From Bacteroidaceae bacterium (GTDB lineage: Bacteria; Bacteroidota; Bacteroidia; Bacteroidales; Bacteroidaceae), in assembly GCA_017462065.1 (NCBI GenBank), contig JAFTRV010000029.1, forward strand, positions 1 to 37,896: DNA of 37,896 nt, written 5' to 3'. The translations under genes and the position numbers were made by a program. The stretch's first letter is position 1; each line of letters opens with the position of its first letter. A model generated the notes under the pieces. The model was not told the origin of the DNA. It was given only the letters and a program-made list of their open reading frames with translations, and made no database searches. Shown here in pieces: positions 31,704-37,896 of the stretch.

Positions 31704-31781
31704 TATAACGTTTAACGATTAACGATTAACGATTAACGATTAGCGATTAACGATTGTAGGGGCAGACCGGTGTGTCTGCCC
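31704..31781 (+). repeat. TAACGAT-type array plus GTAGGGGCAGACCGG hairpin, copy 2
   Basis: Seven in-phase heptamers ending in CG (31704-31752, mostly ATTAACG, one ATTAGCG) are followed by ATT and the hairpin with arms 31760-31767 and 31774-31781. The same order, array then hairpin, occurs at 31101-31367. This copy lies in the probable 5' leader of the peptidase gene. Confidence 0.9.
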
Positions 31782-31840
31782 GGGAGGGCGCGGATAACAG
31801 AGTACAGAGATAAAAGATAAGAGAATAAAAATTAGATATT

Positions 31841-33142
31841 ATGAATAAAAGATTTTTGGTGATGTTGCCGTTGCTGTTCGCAGTGCTTTTTGCGACGGCT
31901 CAGAACAGCGAAGTGGAAAAGATGCTTAAGAGCATCAAGGCTGTAAACAGTTTCGAAAAGATTGAGAAGAAGGACACTGCACGTCAGTACTACCTGATGA
32001 AAATAAACCAGCTTCTCGACCCGAGCAACCCTGCTGCGGGAACGTTCGAGCAGCGTGTGATGCTCGGTCACAGAGGCTATGACCGCCCTGTCGTTGTCGT
32101 TACCGAGGGCTATGCAGGCGACTATGCGTTCAGCAACCCCAACTACATGGAAGAGCTGACAAAGATTATGGATGCGAACATTCTCTTCGTCGAGTACCGT
32201 TACTTCTCCGGCTCAACGCCTGAGCCATGCGATTGGCAGTACCTCACCGTGCTGAACTCAATGACCGACTACCATAATATCATCACCTCGTTCAAGCCTT
32301 TCTACAAGGCTAAATGGGCCTCTACGGGTATCAGCAAGGGCGGCTCTACGTCGATATATTTCCGCGCGCATTTCCCCGAGGACCTCGACGTGTCGGTGCC
32401 CTACGTAGGCCCGTTGAGCTGCGCTGTCGAAGACGGACGTCATGAGTCGTTCCTCGAAATGGTCGCTTCTAAGGCTGAGCGTGACGTTATACGCGGCTAC
32501 CAGACCGAAATGTTCGAGCGTAAGGAGAGAATGATGCCTCTCTTCGACGCCTATTGCCTTGAAAAGGGTTATATATTCCGTGTTCCTACATCTACAATCT
32601 ACGACCTGCTTGTCCTTGAATACCAGTTCTCAATGTGGCAGTGGGGTACTCCTGTAAGCACGATACCCGCCCTTGACTCTGACGACAAGACTCTGTTCGA
32701 CTACTTCGTGAAGATGTGCGGCCCCGACTATTTCGCTGCCGAGAATAAGATTGGCTCGTTCTTTGTTCAGGCTGTCAAGGACTTCGGCTACTATGGCTAT
32801 AACATCGAGCCGTTCCACAAGTATGTGAACGCCGAGGAGATTGAGGGCTACCTGAAGCGTGTGCTTCTTCCCGAGGAGTTCGCCGACGTCAAGTTCGACG
32901 ACTCTACATTCCGCTTCACCACGGACTATTACACCGAGAACGACCCGAAGATGCTGCTTATATACGGCGAGGTAGACCCCTGGACCGCAAGCGGCATTAC
33001 ATGGCTGCGTGACCGTAACAAAGAGAACATTAAGGTTTATATACAGCCCGGCGGCAGCCACAGAACAAGAATACTCAACATGCCCGATGACATGCGTGAC
33101 GAGATTCTTGAGCAGCTGAACGAGTGGATGCAGTATAAGTAA
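31841..33142 (+). CDS. exported serine peptidase (S28/S37-type tripeptidyl aminopeptidase)
   Basis: This 433-residue alpha/beta-hydrolase has a signal peptide (MNKRFLVMLPLLFAVLFATAQ). The nucleophile elbow is GISKGGSTS (Ser165), preceded by EYRYFSGS, and the other triad members fit GEVDPWTASG (Asp379) and GGSHRTRI (His407). These blocks match the Streptomyces PS-10 tripeptidyl aminopeptidase family (MEROPS S37) and the related S28 prolyl peptidases, which cut short N-terminal peptides outside the cytoplasm. The ATP-binding gene follows after 16 bases. The leader contains the array and hairpin described above. Confidence 0.85.
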   Translation: MNKRFLVMLPLLFAVLFATAQNSEVEKMLKSIKAVNSFEKIEKKDTARQYYLMKINQLLDPSNPAAGTFEQRVMLGHRGYDRPVVVVTEGYAGDYAFSNPNYMEELTKIMDANILFVEYRYFSGSTPEPCDWQYLTVLNSMTDYHNIITSFKPFYKAKWASTGISKGGSTSIYFRAHFPEDLDVSVPYVGPLSCAVEDGRHESFLEMVASKAERDVIRGYQTEMFERKERMMPLFDAYCLEKGYIFRVPTSTIYDLLVLEYQFSMWQWGTPVSTIPALDSDDKTLFDYFVKMCGPDYFAAENKIGSFFVQAVKDFGYYGYNIEPFHKYVNAEEIEGYLKRVLLPEEFADVKFDDSTFRFTTDYYTENDPKMLLIYGEVDPWTASGITWLRDRNKENIKVYIQPGGSHRTRILNMPDDMRDEILEQLNEWMQYK

Positions 33143-33158
33143 ACTGTCGGCGACGGGT

Positions 33159-33935
33159 ATGCACGATACTGTACTGAGCCTCGAAAGCCTCACGATAGGG
33201 TATAAGAACGGCCGTAACGCAAAGGTTGTTGCTGACGGTATCGACGCTTCGCTCAGGCGTGGCGAGCTTGTCGCTCTTGTCGGTCGCAACGGCGCAGGCA
33301 AATCGACGTTGCTGCGTACGCTGTCGGCATATATCCCGCCATTAGGCGGCAAGGTGAGGTACAGGAACGGCGATGTCTCGGCGATGACGAGCAACGACAT
33401 CGCAAAGCAGATATCGGTGGTGCTTACCGAGAGCGTAAGGACGGCAATAAGCGTCCGTGACCTCGTATCGCTCGGACGCACGCCTTACACCAATTTCGTC
33501 GGGCGCCTGACGCACAAGGATAGGGCTGCGGTAGAGAAGGCGATGGATATAATGGGCATAGCTCATTTGGAGCAGCGTACCATTGACACTCTCAGCGACG
33601 GTGAACGCCAGAAATGCATGGTGGCTAAGGCTCTTGCGCAAGAGACGCCGCTGCTGCTGCTCGACGAGCCGACAGCGTTTCTCGACTTCGGCAGCAAGGT
33701 GAGCCTTTACAGAAAGCTCGCGAGCCTTGCACGGGAGAACGGAAAGGCGGTATTGGTATCGACGCACGACTTAGAGCTTGCGGTAAGGCTCGCCGACAGA
33801 ATGTGGGTGCTCGGCGGCGGCAGGCTGAGCGAGGGCAGCGTAGAAGAGCTCTCGGCAGGCGGAGCGTTGCAGGAACTTATCGGCGACGCCGGCATAAGAT
33901 ACGACAACAAAGAGAAAAGAATTGAAATACTATAA
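33159..33935 (+). CDS. ABC transporter ATPase (FecE/siderophore-type), orphan
   Basis: The 258-residue ATPase has Walker A GRNGAGKST (42-50), signature LSDGE (145-149), Walker B LLLLDE (165-170) and the switch His203. SVVLTE (87-91), then SVRDLVSLGRTPYTNFVG, is the pattern of FecE/FhuC-type iron or cobalamin importers. The usual Q-loop Gln position reads Thr90, which I believe is common in Bacteroidota members of this group. No permease or binding-protein gene is adjacent, so the partner must be elsewhere. It sits 16 bases after the peptidase gene and 3 bases before the PLP enzyme gene. Confidence 0.9.
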   Translation: MHDTVLSLESLTIGYKNGRNAKVVADGIDASLRRGELVALVGRNGAGKSTLLRTLSAYIPPLGGKVRYRNGDVSAMTSNDIAKQISVVLTESVRTAISVRDLVSLGRTPYTNFVGRLTHKDRAAVEKAMDIMGIAHLEQRTIDTLSDGERQKCMVAKALAQETPLLLLDEPTAFLDFGSKVSLYRKLASLARENGKAVLVSTHDLELAVRLADRMWVLGGGRLSEGSVEELSAGGALQELIGDAGIRYDNKEKRIEIL

Positions 33936-33938
33936 GCT

Positions 33939-35111
33939 ATGAAATACAATTTTGACGAGATTGTGCCCCGTAAGCACACAGACTGTTTAAAGTACGACAA
34001 CGTGATGGAAATTTTCGGTACCGAAGAGGTGTTGCCGATGTGGATTGCCGACATGGACTTCAAGACTCCGTCGTTCATTGTCGATGCTATAAAGAAGAGG
34101 TTGAACCACGAAGTGTTCGGTTACACGTACATCTGCAAGAGATGGAGGCCGGCAATCATCAATTGGGTGTCACGCCACTATGGCTGGGACGTCAAGGAGG
34201 AGGAGATTGGCTTCGTGGGAGGCATCGTCCCTGCGATATCGTTCGCCATGCAGTGCTTCACCAAGCCCGGCGACAAGGTGCTTGTTCAGCCGCCTGTATA
34301 TCATCCCTACCACCACGTGACTCATGACCTCGGACGTACGCTCGTGACATCGCCGCTGAAGCTTGTGAACGGTCAGTTCGAGATTGACTTCGAGGATTTC
34401 GAAGAGAAGATAAAGGGCTGCAAGATGTTCCTTTTGTGCAACCCTCACAACCCCGGCGGCCGTGTGTGGAAAAAGGAGGAGCTCGCACGCATGTGCGAGA
34501 TTTGCGTCAAGAACGACGTTCTTGTGATAAGCGACGAGATACATTGCGACATGGCGCTCAAAGGCTACAGGCACACACCGTTCTCGACATGCTGCGACGG
34601 CGCTAAGGAGCGTTGCATAACCTTTATGGCGGCGAGCAAGACATTCAACATCGCAGGCCTTAAGAGCTCGTATCATATCATACAGAACGAGACTATCCGT
34701 AACCGGTATCAGGAGTTCCTGCGTCGCAGCGAGCTCGACACGGCTCACCTGTTCGCTACAGGCCCTGTCGCTACGGCGTACGAGCAGGGCGACGAGTGGC
34801 TTGAGCAGATGCTTGAGTATGTCGAGGCGAATATCGACTTCATGGAGCAGTACCTCAAGGATAACATGCCTAAGATGGGCATGATTCGTCCTCAGGCTTC
34901 GTACTTAGTGTTCCTTGACGCGCGCGGCCTCGGCTTGCCTCATGACAGGCTTGTCGAGTTCTTCATCAGAGAGGCTAAGGTGGGCATGAACGACGGCGCG
35001 ATGTTCGGCGAAGGCGGCTCCGGCTTCATGCGTATGAACTTAGGCTGCCCCCGTTCGGTGCTTGTAAAGGCCCTTGAACAGATAAAGGGCGCGTATGATA
35101 AGGTTTGTTGA
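33939..35111 (+). CDS. MalY/PatB-family PLP enzyme (C-S lyase / aminotransferase)
   Basis: This is a fold-type I PLP enzyme of 390 residues. The Schiff-base Lys234 lies in AASKTFNIAGLKSS, the PLP-binding Asp in SDEIH (198-202), and CNPHNPGGR (167-175) contacts the cofactor. The N-terminus WIADMDFKTP and the sequence around the Lys are those of the MalY/PatB group, whose members cleave cystathionine or cysteine conjugates to release thiols. In gut bacteria such enzymes can give sulfide, but the substrate here is unproven. The stop codon (35109-35111) lies inside the first unit of the following seven-base array. Confidence 0.92.
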   Translation: MKYNFDEIVPRKHTDCLKYDNVMEIFGTEEVLPMWIADMDFKTPSFIVDAIKKRLNHEVFGYTYICKRWRPAIINWVSRHYGWDVKEEEIGFVGGIVPAISFAMQCFTKPGDKVLVQPPVYHPYHHVTHDLGRTLVTSPLKLVNGQFEIDFEDFEEKIKGCKMFLLCNPHNPGGRVWKKEELARMCEICVKNDVLVISDEIHCDMALKGYRHTPFSTCCDGAKERCITFMAASKTFNIAGLKSSYHIIQNETIRNRYQEFLRRSELDTAHLFATGPVATAYEQGDEWLEQMLEYVEANIDFMEQYLKDNMPKMGMIRPQASYLVFLDARGLGLPHDRLVEFFIREAKVGMNDGAMFGEGGSGFMRMNLGCPRSVLVKALEQIKGAYDKVC

Positions 35112-35268
35112 GAGTTTAGAGTTTAGAGTTTAGGGTTTAGAGTTGAGGGTTTAGAGTTTAGAGTTGAGAGTTGAGGGTTTAGAGTTTAGAGTTGAGGGTT
35201 TAGAGTTTAGAGTTGAGGGTTTAGAGTTTAGAGTTTAAAGTTTAGAGTTTAGAGTTTAGAGTTTAAAG
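35108..35268 (+). repeat. seven-base tandem array, 23 in-phase units (TTTAGAG type)
   Basis: The 161 bases divide into 23 heptamers without slip, with T at positions 1 and 2, A at 4 and G at 7 invariant. The units vary between TTTAGAG, TTGAGAG, TTGAGGG, TTTAGGG and TTTAAAG. The first unit overlaps the stop codon of the MalY-type gene, so the array has grown from, or inserted exactly at, the gene's end. Higher-order repetition is visible as TTTAGAG, TTTAGAG, TTGAGGG repeated several times. One unit equals the plant-type telomere repeat TTTAGGG, but only once, which I take as coincidence. Confidence 0.95.
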
Positions 35269-35340
35269 TTTATCTCCCTTAGTTGCCCTTACCCCCCTTA
35301 GTCACCCTTAATTATCCTAAGTTACCTTACCAACCTTAAT
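35268..35340 (+). repeat. composite repeat copy C: hinge and CCCTTAG units
   Basis: The hinge GTTTATCTCCCTTAGTT begins at 35268, directly after the last heptamer, followed by decaying units (CCCTTACCCC, CCTTAGTCA, CCCTTAATTA, TCCTAAGTTA, CCTTACCAA). The first 24 bases are identical to copy A at 27689. The next gene starts 21 bases later, and no separate promoter was recognised. Confidence 0.9.
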
Positions 35341-35361
35341 ATAAAGAACAATTACTTTTTT

Positions 35362-37134
35362 ATGAAAAAACACATTATTATATTATTGTCATTGTTGATA
35401 GTATCAACGGCAATGGCACAGCAGATGCCGAAGTTCTCGGTGGTGAGCTTTGGCGAAAGGCCGTTCGATACTGCCGCAAACGACGAACGCTACAAGGAGT
35501 TCGACGGCAACGGCGAGCTCTTCTCAATCATCAAGCTTGCGTCGAATAACCCCGACGACGACCTGCGTGCCTACAGCTTCGACTTCAGTCTCTGCGAGCA
35601 TCGTGTGAAGACCGTCAATGACGAGGTGTGGGTGTACGTGCAGCGTAATGCCATGCATGTGACAATAAAGCGTGCAGGGTACAGAACGCTCAAGTACGAG
35701 CTTAACACGACAGTCCAGCCCGGCAAGGTGTACGAAATGGTGCTTTCGGCCGAGGCTCTTCAGGTGTACCGCGAGATGCTGCAGTTCAAGATTACCCCTG
35801 CTAACGTAAAGGCTACCATAATGTTCCGTAAGGATATCTCCGGCTCTCAGCAGGAGCTCTTCGGCATAACCGACGAGGAGGGCTCTGCGGCAAAGAGCCT
35901 TGAACTGGGAACGTATGTCTATGAGGTCTTTACCGACAACTACCATAAGAGCGAGGGCCGCATAGAGCTTACCGAGAACAACGGCATGCACGTCGAGAAT
36001 GTAGTTCTGCGTCCCAAGTTCTCTACTATAACGTTGGAGGCGGGCGAAGGGGTCGATATATATCTTAACAGCGAGAAGGTCGGCAGGGGCTCGTGGAGCG
36101 GAATACTCAATGCCGGCACATACACGGTAGAGTGCCGCAAGGATAAGCACAAGAGCGTGACGGAAAGCATCACCGTCACCGAGAACCATGACGCAAGAAT
36201 ACGTCTTAAGGCGCCCGTGCCTATCGTGGGCTCGCTCTCCCTTATATCACGCCCGGGCAGCGCCAACATAACAATCGACGGCAAGGAGTACGGCGCGGCA
36301 CCTCGCATAATAAACGACCTGCTTATTGGCGAGCATACCGTAACCGTTTCACGCACAAACTACAAGCCCGAGACATTCAAGGTTGAAATCCTCGAGAACA
36401 ATGTCGTAGAGAAGGTCGTTGAACTGAACAATATCGCTAAGATGACAATATCGTCCAAGCCCTCTGCCGCCACGCTGTATATCGACGGCAAGCGTGTGGG
36501 CGCGACGCCTCATATATCACAGATGGCAAGCGGCGACTACAATCTGCGTATCGTGAAAAAAGGGTACAGGACATTCGAGAAAACCGTTCACCTTGACAGC
36601 TCAAGCCCTAATGTCAGCTATTCCTTGAAGCGTCAGCTGCAAAACAAGTACAGCGGCTACATCGAGGCCGCAGGCTCGGTAGGCGGTTTTATGGGCGTAG
36701 GATACAATGTCGGCTGCTACCTCTACAATGTCAATTTAGAGACATTCGGCATGTTCGGCCTTGCCCCGGCAACGATATATGCCAACAGGCCCGACGGAAA
36801 AGGCTATACTAAATACATCATGTCGCCTCTGTCGTTCGGCGGCAGGGTAGGCTATGGCGTGATTCTCGGCTCGCGTTTCCGTCTTACGCCTCAGTTCGGC
36901 GTCGGCTGCCTCGTGGCGGGCAGCGGCGATGCAAGGCTTTCTGCCGTGACGCTTTCGGGCGCTTTGCGTTGCGAGTGCGCTATCGTCAAGCACTTTGGCG
37001 TGAGCCTTACCCCTGAGTATTCATACGCAATAAGCAAGCAGCCCCTTTACAAGGAGTTCACAGCGGCCTCTTCCAAAATCAACGGCTGGGGAACAGGCTT
37101 TAACCTGCGTGCGGGATTGTATTTCTATTTCTAA
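35362..37134 (+). CDS. PEGA-domain protein with C-terminal outer-membrane-like barrel
   Basis: The 590-residue protein has a signal peptide (MKKHIIILLSLLIVSTAMAQQ) and an N-terminal region (about 22-215) of unknown fold. Three PEGA-like modules follow at about 218-285, 286-358 and 359-430 (NITIDGKEYGAAPRIINDLLIGEHTVTVSRTNYK; TLYIDGKRVGATPHISQMASGDYNLRIVKKGYR). The last 150 residues alternate in barrel-like strands and end aromatic (LRAGLYFYF), which suggests an outer-membrane anchor. PEGA domains are usually surface or periplasmic carbohydrate- or protein-binding modules. The BACON lipoprotein gene begins 22 bases after it, so the pair may be cotranscribed. The function is not known. Confidence 0.85.
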   Translation: MKKHIIILLSLLIVSTAMAQQMPKFSVVSFGERPFDTAANDERYKEFDGNGELFSIIKLASNNPDDDLRAYSFDFSLCEHRVKTVNDEVWVYVQRNAMHVTIKRAGYRTLKYELNTTVQPGKVYEMVLSAEALQVYREMLQFKITPANVKATIMFRKDISGSQQELFGITDEEGSAAKSLELGTYVYEVFTDNYHKSEGRIELTENNGMHVENVVLRPKFSTITLEAGEGVDIYLNSEKVGRGSWSGILNAGTYTVECRKDKHKSVTESITVTENHDARIRLKAPVPIVGSLSLISRPGSANITIDGKEYGAAPRIINDLLIGEHTVTVSRTNYKPETFKVEILENNVVEKVVELNNIAKMTISSKPSAATLYIDGKRVGATPHISQMASGDYNLRIVKKGYRTFEKTVHLDSSSPNVSYSLKRQLQNKYSGYIEAAGSVGGFMGVGYNVGCYLYNVNLETFGMFGLAPATIYANRPDGKGYTKYIMSPLSFGGRVGYGVILGSRFRLTPQFGVGCLVAGSGDARLSAVTLSGALRCECAIVKHFGVSLTPEYSYAISKQPLYKEFTAASSKINGWGTGFNLRAGLYFYF

Positions 37135-37156
37135 CCGCTAATGCTTTATATTTACA

Positions 37157-37896
37157 ATGAAACTATTCAAATACCTTATATCTGCAATTCTGTTGCTTGG
37201 CATCTTCTCTTGCGAAGAATACGGTGAGATTAATGGCGTGCTTGACACCCTGCCCCGCAAGCTAACGCTTGACAAGGCGAGCGTCGAATTCGTTGAGGTC
37301 GAGAACTCATTGACTCGCGAAGTGGTCGTTGCCTCCGAGAATATCTCATGGGCGATAACGGGCGTTCCCGACTGGCTCGAGGTGTCACCGCTCGAGGGCG
37401 GCAGCGGAACGACTGCCGTCAAGCTGACAGCATCGAAGCTTCCCGTGGGCGACAAACGCAACGCTGTCATAAAATTAGAGTCATTGGTTCCTAAATTCAA
37501 GTATAGCCATGAGATAAAGGTGTCGCAAGGCGTAGACCTTGAGTTCGGAATATCAGCCACCTTGCTTAGCTTTGAGAATACCGCAGGCGAGAAAAGTATT
37601 GCCGTTACCACGAATGCCCTCTGGGAAGCCGAATGTGATGCCTCTTGGGTAACTTTTGAAAAGAACGGCGACATGTCCTTGACTGTTAGTGTTGAAGAGA
37701 ATGAGACTTTTGAGGAACGTACGGCGACAATTACCTTAAAAAAAGAGGGTACAGAAGATGTTTTGGGCAGTGTGAGCGTAAAACAGTCAAAGGCTACTTT
37801 TGAACTTCAACCGGTGTCGTTGGAGTTTGGCAATACCTCTTCAAATAAAACAGTTGCGGTTACTACAAACATATCTTGGGCTGCAGAATGTGATGC
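37157..37896 (+). CDS. BACON-domain lipoprotein, cut by the window end
   Basis: The frame starts at ATG 37157 and is still open at the last base, giving 246 codons. A signal peptide with a lipobox (LLLGIFSC, Cys19) makes it a surface or periplasmic lipoprotein. At least three repeats of about 85-90 residues fit the BACON pattern, each with a tryptophan in SW or LW and a following Asp/Cys-Asp context: SWAITGVPDWLEVSP, LWEAECDASWVTF and ISWAAECD (the last incomplete). BACON modules occur in Bacteroidota glycan-binding surface proteins. The end of the reading frame lies outside the window, so further enzyme domains may follow. Confidence 0.85.
   Translation, partial: MKLFKYLISAILLLGIFSCEEYGEINGVLDTLPRKLTLDKASVEFVEVENSLTREVVVASENISWAITGVPDWLEVSPLEGGSGTTAVKLTASKLPVGDKRNAVIKLESLVPKFKYSHEIKVSQGVDLEFGISATLLSFENTAGEKSIAVTTNALWEAECDASWVTFEKNGDMSLTVSVEENETFEERTATITLKKEGTEDVLGSVSVKQSKATFELQPVSLEFGNTSSNKTVAVTTNISWAAECD

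Noticed and set aside
35108-35268. Telomere-like TTTAGGG repeat or chromosome end
   Set aside because: Only one of the 23 units is TTTAGGG, the array is internal, and genes continue on both sides.

Overview
The window reads as a chromosomal segment of a Bacteroidales bacterium (phylum Bacteroidota). The evidence is a SusC/SusD pair, a DUF4251 protein, BACON and PEGA domain proteins, an anaerobe-type gene set, few Shine-Dalgarno sequences, and repeated Bacteroidota-type -7 promoter boxes (TAnnTTTG) placed sensibly upstream of genes. I cannot assign a family or genus. No rRNA, tRNA, phage, transposase or CRISPR array was seen.

Layout. 1-330: possible 3' end of a truncated reading frame, then a promoter. 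372-2820 (+): HlyIII-type membrane protein, murB and a metallo-beta-lactamase-fold hydrolase, tightly packed. 2829-3647 (-): ispE, divergent from dnaB (3797-5368, +). 5426-9174 (-): bile-acid-symporter-family transporter, lysophospholipid acyltransferase and a D15-type outer-membrane barrel with 4-base gaps. 9242-11445 (-): an SDR plus aldehyde dehydrogenase pair. 11643-12926 (-): MscS-family channel. 13026-13400 (+): FlK-like thioesterase, followed by a possible small RNA (about 13500-13690). 13883-22659 (+): a metzincin-type zinc metalloprotease overlapping susC, then susD and a secreted repeat protein with a type-9-like tail. This looks like an uptake locus built around a protease rather than a glycoside hydrolase. 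22848-24203: M20 dipeptidase. 24369-27588: pheT and a YebC-family protein. 28138-29007 (-): DUF4251 protein with an in-frame Pro/Gly-rich open stretch beyond its stop. 29222-31041: GH43-fold lipoprotein and nagB. 31841-35111: S37-type serine peptidase, FecE-like ATPase and a MalY/PatB-type PLP enzyme. 35362 to the end: PEGA-domain barrel protein and a BACON lipoprotein cut by the window edge.

The most unusual content is between the genes from 27.6 to 35.3 kb. Three gaps carry a composite repeat: an array of seven-base units with an invariant CG (TAACGAT type, 34 consecutive in-phase copies at 31101-31338), a second seven-base array (TTTAGAG/TTGAGAG type, 23 copies at 35108-35268), a near-invariant hinge (GTTTATCTCCCTTAGTT), and then roughly ten-base CCCTTAGTnn units. 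Four copies of the hinge are visible, three on + and one on -, and each points away from the 3' end of the gene before it. The TAACGAT module is repeated in the probable 5' leader of the S37 peptidase gene, together with a second copy of a GTAGGGGCAGACCGG hairpin. I do not recognise this composite as a named element. Its function is unknown.

Functionally, the window mixes housekeeping genes (murB, ispE, dnaB, pheT, nagB) with envelope and peptide or amino-acid genes (metalloprotease-SusCD, M20 and S37 peptidases, MalY-type lyase). All calls rest on reading translations and motifs by eye. No database search was run.
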